Part shown: piece by piece, positions 9,224-18,800 of the stretch
Layout of the letters: each line of letters starts with the position of its first letter
Position numbering within the stretch: position 1 is the stretch's first letter
Source of the DNA: Pararhodobacter aggregans
GTDB lineage: Bacteria > Pseudomonadota > Alphaproteobacteria > Rhodobacterales > Rhodobacteraceae
DNA length: 64,000 nt
Assembly: GCF_003075525.1 (NCBI RefSeq)
Contig: NZ_QDDR01000001.1
Span: 777,282-841,281, forward strand
Direction of reading: 5' to 3'
Position numbers and translations under genes: made by a program
Notes under the pieces: model-generated
Seen by the model: only the letters and a program-made list of their open reading frames with translations
What the model was told of the DNA's origin: nothing
Databases searched by the model: none

Positions 9224-10632
9224 GGCAGAAGGTCCATCAGGCGGATTTCGGCGATCCGCTCGACCTGACGGCAGGCGGTGGCGAATTCGGTCGCGGTATC
9301 ATTGGCGATGCGGGTCTCGAACGCAGCGAGGATCGAGGCCTTGGTGTTGTCCCGCACGGCGATGATGAAGGGGAAGCCGTGCTTGGCGACATAGGCGCCG
9401 TTCAGGGTCTGGAAGGTGGTGCGTTCCTGATCGGTCAGCGCATCGAGCCCGGCGCTGGTCTGCTCCTGCGTCGATTCCGCGGTGAGGCGTCTGGCCTGCG
9501 CCAGCTTGCCGGCAAGGTCGGGGTGGGCGCGCAGCACGCCGAGCCGTTCCTCGGGCGTGGCGGAGCGGAACATGCGGGCCAGTGCGTTGTGCAGGCCTAC
9601 GGCCGTGTCATGAGCCGGGCCCAGCTCCAGCTGATAGGCGCGTTCGGCGATCCAGGGGGAATGCTCGAAGATCGAGCCGTAACGCTGCACGAAAGTCTCG
9701 CGGTCCATGCGCGAGGGGCGCGGATAGCGCCGCGGCGGGTATTGCGCAGCCCAGAAATCGGCGATCTGGCTGCGGGTGGCGAACCAGGCGCCGCCCCTGG
9801 CCGCCACATGATCCAGAAAGCGGATCAGCCCGGCCAGTTTCCCCGGCCGCCCGATCAGGCGGCAATGCAGCCCGATGGAGACCATGCGCCCGCCCTCGGC
9901 ATGGAGCGTCTCGAAACTGTCGATCAGGTATTGGCCGAAATCCTGCCCCGTGACCCAGCCGGGCGCGGTGGCGAAGCGCATGTCATTGGCTTCCAGCGTA
10001 TAGGGGATGACCAGCTGGTCGCGCTCGCCCGCCTCCAGCCAATAGGGCAGGTCGTCGTCATAGGTGTCGGAAATCCAGTCGAGTGCCCCGGTCTCGGCCG
10101 TGAGCCGAACGGTGTTGACCGAACAGCGGCCGGTGTACCAGCCGCGCGGCGGCTCGCCCACCACTTCGGTGTGGAGGCGGATCGCCTCGGCGATCTGGGC
10201 GCGTTCGACCTCCTCGGGCATGTCCTTGTGCTCGACCCATTTCAGCCCGTGGCTGGCGATGTCCCAGCGCGCGGTCTTCATCGCCTTGACCTGTTCGGGG
10301 CTGCGGGCCAGCGCGCTGGCCACGCCATAGATCGTCACCGGCAGGTCGCGGCGGGTAAAAAGCCGGTGCAGGCGCCAGAACCCGGCGCGGGCGCCGTATT
10401 CATAGATCGAATCCATGTTCCAGTGGCGCTGACCCGGCCAGGGCTGGGCCCCGGCGATGTCGGAGAGGAACGCCTCGGACTGGGCGTCGCCATGCAGGAC
10501 GCTGTTTTCGCCGCCCTCCTCGTAGTTCAGCACCAGCGAGATGGCCACCCGCGCCCCGCCCGGCCAGGCGACCTGGGGCGCGCGGGGGCCGTAGCCGATC
10601 ATGTCGCGGGGATAACGGGGGGGCTCGGTCAC
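9220..10632 (-). CDS. bifunctional allantoinase (PuuE) - OHCU decarboxylase (UraD) fusion
   Basis: Two steps of urate breakdown in one chain of about 470 residues. Residues 1 to about 300 are a PuuE-type allantoinase of the polysaccharide deacetylase fold ([10 protein letters not shown] start, [25 protein letters not shown]). The remaining 160 residues are a 2-oxo-4-hydroxy-4-carboxy-5-ureidoimidazoline decarboxylase with the signature HPDLAGK and the [18 protein letters not shown] segment. UraD makes (S)-allantoin from the UraH product and PuuE opens its ring. The GTG at 10632 has a GAGGA site seven bases upstream; ATGs at 10656 and 10677 are alternatives. Divergent from uraH. Confidence 0.9.
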   Translation of the reverse strand: MTEPPRYPRDMIGYGPRAPQVAWPGGARVAISLVLNYEEGGENSVLHGDAQSEAFLSDIAGAQPWPGQRHWNMDSIYEYGARAGFWRLHRLFTRRDLPVTIYGVASALARSPEQVKAMKTARWDIASHGLKWVEHKDMPEEVERAQIAEAIRLHTEVVGEPPRGWYTGRCSVNTVRLTAETGALDWISDTYDDDLPYWLEAGERDQLVIPYTLEANDMRFATAPGWVTGQDFGQYLIDSFETLHAEGGRMVSIGLHCRLIGRPGKLAGLIRFLDHVAARGGAWFATRSQIADFWAAQYPPRRYPRPSRMDRETFVQRYGSIFEHSPWIAERAYQLELGPAHDTAVGLHNALARMFRSATPEERLGVLRAHPDLAGKLAQARRLTAESTQEQTSAGLDALTDQERTTFQTLNGAYVAKHGFPFIIAVRDNTKASILAAFETRIANDTATEFATACRQVERIAEIRLMDLLP

Positions 10633-10787
10633 GACAGGATCCTCGGCAGGTCTCATTCCATCTTCAGGGTAGCCCAAAAAATCGGCGCGTTTATCAAATT
10701 ATCCCGAAAAGACCTTTGCGGCGCGGGCGGGCTGGCCTTTGCGCGCCGCTTGGGCAGAATGGCCGGGACCATGAACAGGAGCGCGCC

Positions 10788-11144
10788 ATGCCGGGTTATC
10801 TGACCACCCATGTCCTCGACACCGCCCGCGGGCTGCCGGCCGAGGGCGTGACCATCGCGCTCTACCGGGTCAGCGGCAATTCGCACAAGAAGATCGCCGA
10901 GACGGTGACCAACGCCGACGGGCGCACCGACAGTCCGATCCTGCCGCAGGACAGGTTCAGGACCGGGACCTATGAACTGGTGTTCTTCGCGGGCGATTAC
11001 CTCAGGGCGACCGGACAGGGCGGGGCGGAGCCGCTGTTTCTGGACCAGATCCCGATCCGTTTCGGCATGAGCGACGTGGGGGCGCATTACCACGTGCCGC
11101 TGCTGCTGTCGCCCTACGGCTATTCGACCTATCGCGGCAGCTGA
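10788..11144 (+). CDS. uraH: 5-hydroxyisourate hydrolase (transthyretin-like)
   Basis: Hydrolyses 5-hydroxyisourate, the unstable product of urate oxidation, to OHCU. The 118 residues are a complete single-domain HIU hydrolase: N-terminal [14 protein letters not shown] with the active-site His, and the diagnostic C-terminus YSTYRGS. The start at 10788 follows ACAGGAG. Divergent from the PuuE-UraD gene whose second domain uses its product. The 3' end overlaps the convergent phosphoesterase gene by 16 nt. Confidence 0.95.
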   Translation: MPGYLTTHVLDTARGLPAEGVTIALYRVSGNSHKKIAETVTNADGRTDSPILPQDRFRTGTYELVFFAGDYLRATGQGGAEPLFLDQIPIRFGMSDVGAHYHVPLLLSPYGYSTYRGS

Positions 11145-11944
11145 GCCCGCATCGGCTGGTGCCCGGGCTGCAGCCAGAGGCCGTCCTCCAGACACCAGCT
11201 TTCGGGCGCGGTGGCGACAAAGCCGCGGGGGGTGGCGTAGTGGCGGGTGACGCGCAGGCTCGGCCCCTCCAGATCCAGGGTCAGGAAGACATTCGCCTCG
11301 CCCCGCCGCCGGGTCGAGAGCGAGGTGCCGTTCTGCACGAAGAGGATGCCGGGATCGTCGCGGAAGGGCGCGATGTGGCTGACATGGATATGGCCCGAGA
11401 GCACCATCCGCACCCCCATCCCGGGCAGCGCCTGCATCAGGTCCCGGGCGCCGCGCATCAGCGGATCGACCGTCACCGCGGCATGTTCCAGAGGGTGATG
11501 CATGACGGCGATGCGGGTGCGGTGGGCGGCGCCCTCATAGGCGCGGCGCAGGCCGTCGATATGCGGCGGGCTGACCTTGCCGCGCATCCATTGCCAGCGG
11601 TCGGCGGTGTTGAGCCCGGCCACCACCGCGCGGGAATTGCGCCAGACGGGCTCGTCCGGTCCGCCGGTGGCGCGGCGAAAGCGGCCATAGGGGGCGAAGG
11701 CGCGCAGGAGCGGGTTGTAATGCGGGATGTCGTGATTGCCGGGGATCGACAGCAGGGGGCCGGGCAGGGCGTTCAGAAAACCCTCGGCCTGCTGCCATTG
11801 CGGGCGGGTGCCGCGCTGGGCGAAATCGCCCGAGATCACCGTCAGGTCGGGGCGGGCGCGGCCCACCGCGTCGATCAGCGGCGCGATCAGCGCCGGTTCA
11901 TGGGCGCCGAAATGCAGGTCGGACAGATGGACGATCCGCGTCAT
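11129..11944 (-). CDS. calcineurin-like metallophosphoesterase
   Basis: A 271-residue cytoplasmic protein with the full dinuclear metal motif set: SDLHFG (D9, H11), GDFAQRG, GNHD and GHIHVSH. The substrate is not evident; relatives include cyclic nucleotide and nucleotide phosphodiesterases (CpdA-like). It is translationally coupled to the lipid kinase gene upstream (ATGA overlap at 11941-11944), suggesting a two-gene unit inserted within the purine island rather than part of the pathway. Its 3' end overlaps uraH convergently. Confidence 0.88.
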   Translation of the reverse strand: MTRIVHLSDLHFGAHEPALIAPLIDAVGRARPDLTVISGDFAQRGTRPQWQQAEGFLNALPGPLLSIPGNHDIPHYNPLLRAFAPYGRFRRATGGPDEPVWRNSRAVVAGLNTADRWQWMRGKVSPPHIDGLRRAYEGAAHRTRIAVMHHPLEHAAVTVDPLMRGARDLMQALPGMGVRMVLSGHIHVSHIAPFRDDPGILFVQNGTSLSTRRRGEANVFLTLDLEGPSLRVTRHYATPRGFVATAPESWCLEDGLWLQPGHQPMRAQLPR

Positions 11945-12885
11945 GCGGCGATCCGGTCCGCGGGGTCGGGCCGGATGATCGCCAGCGCATCGTCGAGGAT
12001 CTTGAATTCCAGCGGCGCGGGCATCCGGCGTTTCTCGCCGTCATAGGCGACATAGGGCTGGCTGGCCCGGGTGGCGATGCGCATCTGGCGCGGCGTGATC
12101 AGGTCGATGTCGCGCCCGGCCTTCATGCTGCCGGTGGCCAGCCGCAGCGCCATGCGGAACAGGTGCCAGCGCGAGCCGTCGCGGGCGATATAGACCGCGA
12201 ACTGGTCGGCGCTGATCGCCTCCCGCCCGTCGAGGCCGAAGTAATCGACCTGATAGGCCGAGCGCGCGGCAAAGACCAAGGGCGTGCGGATCTCCATGCG
12301 GGCGCCGTCGTCGGTCTCGATGGTCAGCCGGTGCGGGCGCTGGAAGCGGTAGAGCGTGCGCAAGAGCGCCACATGCGCCATCAGCCGCGACCGACCCCAG
12401 CGCTTGTAGGCGGTCTCGCGTTCGCGCAGCGCTTTCGGATAAAGGCCGAGCGAGGCGTTGTTGAGGAATACCTGCCCGTTGACCACGCCGACCGAGATGC
12501 GGTGCGGGCTGCCATTGAGGATGGCGCGGGCCGCGGCCTCGGGCTCTTGCGGCAGGCCGAGGCCGCGGGCGAAATAGTTGAAGGTGCCGAGGGGCAGCAC
12601 GCCCATCGGCACGCCGGTGCCGATCAGGGCCTGCGCCACGCCGGTGACGGTGCCGTCGCCCCCGGCGGCGACGATGATCCTGTAGCCCTCGGCCACCGCC
12701 TGCCTGACCTCATCCTCCAGCCCGCTCTCGGCCGACCAGCGGCGCAGGCGGGCACCCGGGCCCAGCACCGCCATGGCGCGGTCGATGGCCGCCTTGTCGC
12801 GGCTGTTGCGGCCGGATTTGGGGTTGGCGATGACGCAGATCTCCTCAGGTCGGATCGGGGTCCGGCTGTCGCTGGGGCTGGGCAT
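11941..12885 (-). CDS. diacylglycerol/lipid kinase family protein
   Basis: A 314-residue member of the DAGK_cat/YegS-like lipid kinase family. It has IANPKSGRNS near residue 18, the nucleotide-binding GGDGTVTG at 75-82, and PLGTFNYFARGLGLP downstream, followed by the beta-rich C-terminal domain. It probably phosphorylates a lipid alcohol at the membrane. The ATG at 12885 was chosen, which overlaps the end of the LysR gene by 41 nt; translation starting nearer the IANP motif is possible. Coupled to the phosphoesterase downstream. Confidence 0.85.
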   Translation of the reverse strand: MPSPSDSRTPIRPEEICVIANPKSGRNSRDKAAIDRAMAVLGPGARLRRWSAESGLEDEVRQAVAEGYRIIVAAGGDGTVTGVAQALIGTGVPMGVLPLGTFNYFARGLGLPQEPEAAARAILNGSPHRISVGVVNGQVFLNNASLGLYPKALRERETAYKRWGRSRLMAHVALLRTLYRFQRPHRLTIETDDGARMEIRTPLVFAARSAYQVDYFGLDGREAISADQFAVYIARDGSRWHLFRMALRLATGSMKAGRDIDLITPRQMRIATRASQPYVAYDGEKRRMPAPLEFKILDDALAIIRPDPADRIAA

Positions 12886-13834
12886 CCTTCGGTCGCACCT
12901 CGATCTCGGGCAGGTCGAGCCCCTGCACCTGCGCCGCCATGTCGGTGCGGATCCGCCCGACGATGAAATCGGCAAAGAGCCGCACCTTGGGATCGCGAAG
13001 CCGCCGGTGCGGGGTCAGCAGGCTCAGCGTCACGGGCAGGGGCGGCGTGGCGATGGCCACCGGCACCAGCTGACCCGTGCGAAGGTAAGCGCCCACCTCG
13101 AAGAGCGGTTTCAACACGATGCCGTGACCCGCCAGCGCCCAATCGGTCAGCACATCGCCGTCATCCGATTCGTAAGGCCCGGAAATGTCGAATTTCTGAA
13201 CGCCCGCCGGGGTTTGCAGCGCCCATTGGAATTCCTTGGCCCCGGGATAGCGCAGGTTCAGGCAATCATGCCGCTCGCGGATCAGCGCCGCGCCGTCCTG
13301 CGGCATGCCGCGCCGCGCGACATAGGCGGGTGCGGCGCACAGGATGCGCGGGCATTCGGCGATCACCCGCATCTTCAGCGCGCTGTCCTCGAGCCGGCCG
13401 AGATGCAGCACCACATCGAGCCCCTCGGCGGTGACGTCGATGATCCGGTCCGAGAGGCGCAGCCGCAGGTCGATCAGCGGATAGGCCGCCTTGAAATCGG
13501 GGACAAAGGGCCCGAGGAACCGGCGCCCCACGCCCAGCGGCGCCCCCACGAACAACACCCCCCGCGGGTTCTGCGTGGCGTCGGCCACGGCGGATTCGGC
13601 ATCCTCGATGGCGTGCAGGATGCCCAGCGCGCCCTCGTAGAAGATCCGCCCGTTCTCGGTCGGTTGCAGCTTGCGGGTGGTGCGGTTGAACAGCCGCACG
13701 CCCAGATGCTTCTCCAGCTCGGAAATCCGCCCCGAGGCGACCGCAGGCGAGGTTCGCTGATCGCGCGCCGCAGCGGACATGCTGCCCAATTCGTAGACAC
13801 GCACGAACATGCGGATCATGTTGACATAGGACAC
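12845..13834 (-). CDS. LysR family regulator, probable purine catabolism regulator
   Basis: A 329-residue LysR protein: N-terminal winged HTH (about residues 3-62, FVRVYELGSMSAAARDQ) and a C-terminal periplasmic-binding-like effector domain (about 90-295), then an unusual polar Pro/Gln/Asp tail. It starts with GTG at 13834, giving the N-terminus MSYV seen in LysR proteins next to puuD; an ATG five codons in is an alternative. It is divergent from puuD, the usual position for a pathway regulator. An inverted repeat overlaps its start codon, consistent with autoregulation. The inducer is unknown; urate or a ureide is the natural guess. Confidence 0.88.
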   Translation of the reverse strand: MSYVNMIRMFVRVYELGSMSAAARDQRTSPAVASGRISELEKHLGVRLFNRTTRKLQPTENGRIFYEGALGILHAIEDAESAVADATQNPRGVLFVGAPLGVGRRFLGPFVPDFKAAYPLIDLRLRLSDRIIDVTAEGLDVVLHLGRLEDSALKMRVIAECPRILCAAPAYVARRGMPQDGAALIRERHDCLNLRYPGAKEFQWALQTPAGVQKFDISGPYESDDGDVLTDWALAGHGIVLKPLFEVGAYLRTGQLVPVAIATPPLPVTLSLLTPHRRLRDPKVRLFADFIVGRIRTDMAAQVQGLDLPEIEVRPKDAQPQRQPDPDPT

Positions 13835-13855
13835 TTTCAGGCCCCGCTTGAAAGT
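13833..13855. promoter_or_regulatory. candidate LysR operator between lysR and puuD
   Basis: Perfect inverted repeat ACTTTCA-N9-TGAAAGT spanning the LysR gene start, about 75 nt before puuD. A TATAGC -10-like hexamer lies at 13896 before puuD. Position and symmetry fit autoregulation by the adjacent LysR protein. Confidence 0.5.
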
Positions 13856-13928
13856 CCTCAGAGATTTGTTGGACTAACAGAAAGACGGGGCGGGGTATAG
13901 CCTTGGCCCAAACAACGGGGAGAGTAGG

Positions 13929-15149
13929 ATGTTCGAACTCGCCATCATCGGTGCCTGGGCCGAATTCGCCGTGCGCTGGCTGCATGTCGTCACGGCCATG
14001 GCCTGGATCGGCTCGTCCTTCTATTTCATCGCGCTGGATCTGGGGCTGAACCGCAACATCCCCGGCCCCGCCGATGGCGAGGAATGGCAGGTCCACGGCG
14101 GCGGCTTCTACCATATCCAGAAGTATCTGGTGGCGCCCGAGCGGATGCCCGAGCATCTGGTCTGGTTCAAATGGGAAAGCTACATGACCTGGCTGTCGGG
14201 CTTCACCCTGATGGTGCTGGTCTATTACCTCGGCTCGGAATTCTACCTGATCGACCCCGAGGTGATGGCGCTGGCCCCTTGGCAGGCGATCGGGATCTCG
14301 CTGGCGTCCTTGGCCTTCGGCTGGCTGGTCTATGACCAGATCTGCAAGCGCTTCGTGAACTCGAACCAGACGCTGGTGATGATCGCGCTCTTCGTCGTGC
14401 TGGTCGGGATGAGCTATTTCTACACCTCGGTCTTCACCGGGCGGGCGGCGCTGATCCATCTGGGCGCCTGGACGGCGACGATCATGTCCGCCAACGTCTT
14501 CATGATCATCATCCCCAACCAGAAGATCGTGGTGGCGGACCTGAAAGCGGGCCGGAAGCCCGATCCGAAATACGGCAAGATCGCCAAGCAGCGCTCGACG
14601 CACAACAATTACCTGACGCTGCCGGTGATCTTCCTGATGCTGTCGAACCATTACCCGCTGGCCTTCGCCACGGAATACACCTGGATCATCGCGTCCCTGG
14701 TGTTCCTGATGGGGGTGACGATCCGGCATTACTTCAACTCGAACCACGCGCGCACCGGCAATCCGACCTGGACCTGGGCGGTGACGGCGGTGATCTTCAT
14801 CGTCATCATGTGGCTGTCCGTGGCCCCGGCGCTGCGCGATCCCGAGGAGGTCGCGGCGCTGCCCCCCTCGGTCCAGCGCTTCGCCATGGCCGAGGATTTC
14901 CCCGAGGTCTATGACACCGTGACCGGCCGCTGTTCGATGTGCCATGCCGAATACCCGGCCTATCCCGGCATCAACTGGGCGCCCCACGGGCTCAGGCTGG
15001 AGACCGAGGCCGAAGTCGCCCGCGCGGCCCGGGTGATCTATCTGCAATCGGGCCGGGCGCACGCCATGCCACCGGCGAACCTGAGCTGGATGGAGCCGGA
15101 AGAGCGGGCGTTGATCGTTCGGTGGTATCAGGGTGTAACCGAAGGCTGA
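13929..15149 (+). CDS. puuD: membrane urate hydroxylase with cytochrome c domain
   Basis: Oxidises urate to 5-hydroxyisourate and passes electrons to the respiratory chain rather than to oxygen. The 406 residues have about eight transmembrane segments (starting RWLHVVTAMAWIGSSFYFIALD) and a C-terminal periplasmic cytochrome c domain with the heme site CSMCH at residues 335-339. This architecture defines PuuD and replaces soluble uricase, which is absent here. Good ribosome site GGGGAGAG. UraH, UraD and PuuE for the following steps lie 3-5 kb to the left. Confidence 0.95.
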   Translation: MFELAIIGAWAEFAVRWLHVVTAMAWIGSSFYFIALDLGLNRNIPGPADGEEWQVHGGGFYHIQKYLVAPERMPEHLVWFKWESYMTWLSGFTLMVLVYYLGSEFYLIDPEVMALAPWQAIGISLASLAFGWLVYDQICKRFVNSNQTLVMIALFVVLVGMSYFYTSVFTGRAALIHLGAWTATIMSANVFMIIIPNQKIVVADLKAGRKPDPKYGKIAKQRSTHNNYLTLPVIFLMLSNHYPLAFATEYTWIIASLVFLMGVTIRHYFNSNHARTGNPTWTWAVTAVIFIVIMWLSVAPALRDPEEVAALPPSVQRFAMAEDFPEVYDTVTGRCSMCHAEYPAYPGINWAPHGLRLETEAEVARAARVIYLQSGRAHAMPPANLSWMEPEERALIVRWYQGVTEG

Positions 15150-15152
15150 GGC

Positions 15153-15272
15153 TTTTCGCCCTCGTTCCTCGGGCGACCAAGGGCGGGGGGCTGCCGCCCC
15201 CCGCGCCCCCCGCCCAAAGGGGGGCACGCCCCCCTTTGGAAACCCCGTGGATATTTCCAGAACAAAGATGGG
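15153..15272. repeat. composite G-rich intergenic repeat element
   Basis: Between puuD and the MarR gene. In order: TTTCGCCCTCG...CCTCGGGCGACC hairpin, GGGCGGGGGGCTGCCGCCCC hairpin module, AAAGGGGGGC...GCCCCCCTTT hairpin, then CCCCGTGGATATTT...ACAAAGATG box. The same modules in the same or inverted order occur near 22.7, 34.9 and 63.8 kb. Confidence 0.8.
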
Positions 15273-15300
15273 GGCCTGCGGGCCCCTTTCTTTTGTCGAG

Positions 15301-15321
15301 ATGATTGACATGGGTAATCAT
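15301..15321. promoter_or_regulatory. MarR operator and promoter of the dehalogenase operon
   Basis: Perfect inverted repeat ATGATT-N9-AATCAT, AT-rich in a GC-rich background, 33 nt before the MarR start codon. A consensus TTGACA -35 hexamer (15305-15310) lies inside it. This is the expected layout for autorepression of a MarR-dehalogenase operon relieved by a phenolic ligand; the ligand is inference. Confidence 0.65.
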
Positions 15322-15354
15322 TTCGGCTTGTCTTGCGGCAAGGGAGAGGACCGA

Positions 15355-15798
15355 ATGGGCGGCTATCGGTTGCATGGCAGGCTGGGGTTCCGCGTCTCGC
15401 GGCTGGCGCGGCTGATGCAGGCGCGCCACGAGGCGGCGCTGCCCGCGGGGCTGACGCGGTTGGGCGCGGCCGTGCTGGGGGGCGTGGGGGAAGAGGGGGT
15501 CGTGACGCCCTCGGACCTTGCCGCTTATGTCGGCATCACCCGGCCTGCCATGTCGCGGCTGCTCAGGGGGCTGGAGGCGAAGGGCTACGTCGCCCGCGCC
15601 GCCGCCGGGGGCGAGGACGGGCGGCAGACCGCCGTGGCGCTGACGCCCCGGGGGGTGGCGGTGCTGGCCGAGGCGCGGCGCGCGGGCGATGCCCTGCAGG
15701 CGCATTTCGCGGCCAAGCTCACGCCCGAGGAACTCTCCGCCCTGACCCGCGCCCTGGCCCGTCTGGCCGAGGGCGAGCCCGATCCCACCGATTTCTGA
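15355..15798 (+). CDS. MarR family transcriptional regulator
   Basis: A 147-residue winged-helix protein. The central HTH is VTPSDLAAYVGITRPAMSRLLRGLEAKGYV (read in two halves around residues 45-75), followed by a wing with GGEDGRQTAVALTPRG and a dimerisation helix. The ATG at 15355 has an excellent AGGGAGAGGA ribosome site; upstream Met codons lie inside the operator. Only 9 nt separate it from the reductive dehalogenase gene, so the two are almost certainly co-transcribed. MarR proteins commonly sense aromatic acids and phenols, which fits control of a halophenol-type dehalogenase. Confidence 0.88.
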   Translation: MGGYRLHGRLGFRVSRLARLMQARHEAALPAGLTRLGAAVLGGVGEEGVVTPSDLAAYVGITRPAMSRLLRGLEAKGYVARAAAGGEDGRQTAVALTPRGVAVLAEARRAGDALQAHFAAKLTPEELSALTRALARLAEGEPDPTDF

Positions 15799-15807
15799 GG
15801 TCCCGCG

Positions 15808-18800
15808 ATGCCGCTCTTTGCCCATGCCGACCGTCCCGTCCACCTCGGCCCCTTTCCGCTGGAGCGGTTGCGGCGCGGGGGCGGCGTGTCGCTGGAGGGC
15901 TTGCCCTTCTCGCAGCCGCTGCGCTTCGATCATCCCGACCCGCATTCGCTGGCCCATGCCATGGCGCGCTATCAGACCATGTTCGACACGGTGCGGCAGG
16001 GGCCGGTGGTGCATGAGGCGGCGGGCATCCCGGACGACCCGGTGGAGCGGTCGAACCACCTGAAGGCCGCGGGCTATTACTTCGACGCCTCGATGATGGG
16101 CGTGTGCCGGCTGGAGCCCGCCCACCACCTGCCCGAGCCGCATCGCAACCCGATGATCGACGCGCTACGGGAAGAGCTGGAGCGCGGCCAGCCCAAGACC
16201 CATGCCGCCGGGATCGACGCGATCTATGCCGATATTCTGGACGCCGCGCGCTCGCCGCACGGGCCGGTCACGCATCACCGCTTCGCCCTGCTGATCGCCG
16301 TGGGCTATACCCGCGATCCGGGGCAGGGCGAGCCCGGCTGCGACTGGCTGCACGGCACGCAGGCCGAGCGTGCGGCGCTTCTGGCCAACAACACGGCGGT
16401 GGTGCTGTCGTCCTATCTCAGGATGCTGGGGCACGAGGCGCGGGCGCATTCCATGTCGACCTCCGAGGTGGATCTGCCGCGGCTGGCGGTCTCGTCGGGG
16501 CTGGCCTTCGTGGACGGGGGCGCGGCGGTCAGCCCCTATCTGGGCACGCGCTACGGGTTGGCAGCGGTGACGACGACGCTGGAGCTGGCGCCCGATCAGC
16601 CGCTCGACGGCGACGGGCGCAGCGCGCGCAGCCACGGGCCGGGCTGGTGGAGCGGCGCCGCCGCCCCCCGGCGGGCGGCCACCGCCGAGCCTTTCGCCCA
16701 TCGGGAATTCCGCAAGGGGCCGTACCCGTTCGAGCGGCTGAAACGGGTCGAGGAACCGACCACGCTGATCGACCATGCCCGTGTCCCGCGCTTCCCCAAA
16801 CGGGCGGATTTCTTCGCCCGGGCGCTTTACGGCGACATGGGGAAATCGGTGCAGGAGGGGGCCAAGGGCGGGCGCTATGTCGCCAAGTCGCCGATCGGGG
16901 CCTGTGCGCGCCGGGCACTGGGTGCGTTGCTTTTGTTGCAGTTCGGGGATGCCCGCGGGCCGGAATCCGCCCCCGATCCCGAAAGAAATGCAGAGAATCT
17001 GAAAGCGGCGGGCTATTACCTCAGCGCCGATGCGGTGGGGCTCTGCGCCGTGCCGGACTGGGCCTATTACTCGCATAACTCGGCGGGCGAGGCGCTTCAG
17101 CCCTACCACCGGAACGCCGTCAACATGCTCTTCGACCAGGGGCACGAGACGATGGAAGGCGCCTCGGGCGACGACTGGATCAGCGTCGCGCAGTCGATGC
17201 GGGCCTATCTCAGGTTCTCGCTCTTGGGCGGCGTGGTGGCGGAGCAGATCCGGCGGCTGGGCTATTCGGCGCGGGTGCATTCGGTGCTGGACGGCGACGT
17301 GCTGCAACCGCCGCTGCTGCTGCTGTCCGGCCTCGGCGAAGTCAGCCGGATCGGCGAGGTGATCCTGAACCCCTACCTCGGGCCGCGCCTGAAATCCGGC
17401 AGCGTCACCACCGACATGCCGATGGCCGCCGACAAGCCCATCGACTTCGGCCTCCAGACCTTCTGCAATGCCTGCAACAAATGCGCGCGGGAATGCCCCT
17501 CGGGCGCGATCACCGCCGGGCCGAAGCTGATGTACAACGGCTACGAGATCTGGAAATCCGACGCCGAGAAATGCGCCCGCTACCGGATCACCAACCAGGC
17601 GGGCGGCATGTGCGGGCGCTGCATGAAGACCTGCCCGTGGAACCTGCAGGGCCTCTTCGCCGAGGCGCCGTTCCGCTGGCTGGCGATGAACGCGCCGGGC
17701 TCGGCCAAGGCGCTGGCGGCGCTGGACGACCGGCTAGGGCGCGGGGCGATCAACCCGGTCAAGGCCTGGTGGTGGGACATCGAACTGGACAAGGCCGGCA
17801 AGCGGTACGTCCCCGCGGCGCAGACCAACCGGCGGGACCTCAACCGCGATCTGGACCTGAAGTATGAGGACCAGACGCTGGCGGTTTACCCGGCCGATGT
17901 CATGCCGCAGCCCTTCCCGATCACCCAGCCCCTGAACCGCGAGGAGGGGATCGCCCGCTACCGCGCCATGCTGACGCCCGAGGAATACCGCAACCGGCTG
18001 GCGAGGGGCCAGACCGAGGGGCTGGTGCCGGGGACAAGGCCGCCCGAGGCGCCGCCGGTCTTCCCCGTGTTGATCGCCCGGCGCGAGGACCTCAGCGACG
18101 ACACGATGCGGTTCGAACTGACCCGCGCCGATGGCCAGCCCTTGCCGCCCTTCGAGGCGGGGGCCCATGTCGCCCTGATGATCGCGCCGGAATATCAGCG
18201 CGATTATTCGCTGGCCGGGAACCCCGCCGACAGCACGAAATACGTCCTCGGCATCCAGAAAGAGGCCGCCGGGCGGGGCGGCTCGCTGCTGATCCACCGG
18301 GTGTTCCGCGAGGGGCGGCGGGTGTTCGTCACCCCGCCCTCGAACCTCTTCCCGCTGGACGAGGCCGCGCCCTTCACCCTGCTGATCGGCGGCGGGATCG
18401 GGGTCACGCCGATGCTGACCATGGCTCACCGGCTGCACGCTCTGGGCCGGGATTTCCGCCTGCATTACCTTGCGCGCGGCACGGCGCCCTTCGGGGCCGA
18501 AATCGCCGCCGCGCCCTGGGCCGGGCACGCCCAGACCCATGTGAAGACCGACGGGCCGCGGGTGGACCTCGCCACGCTGATCCCGCCCTATACCCCGGGC
18601 GCCAAGCTCTACACCTGCGGCGGGGGCGGGTTCATGGACGGCGTTTTCGACACGGCCCGGGCGCAGGGCTGGCCCGAGGACGCGCTGTCCCGCGAATATT
18701 TCGCCGTGCCCGAGGCGCCCGACTGGGTGAACCACCCCTTCACCCTGCGCCTGACCCAATCGAGGCGCGACGTGCCCGTCGCCGCCGACCAATCGGCGAC

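Noticed and set aside
13266..15311. Open frame of 681 codons on the minus strand opposite puuD
   Set aside because: Shadow of puuD running into the LysR gene in the wrong frame; no domain recognisable.
15150..15807. Possible cobalamin riboswitch before the B12-dependent dehalogenase
   Set aside because: No recognisable B12-box core or multi-helix layout; the space is taken by a repeat element, the operator and the MarR gene.
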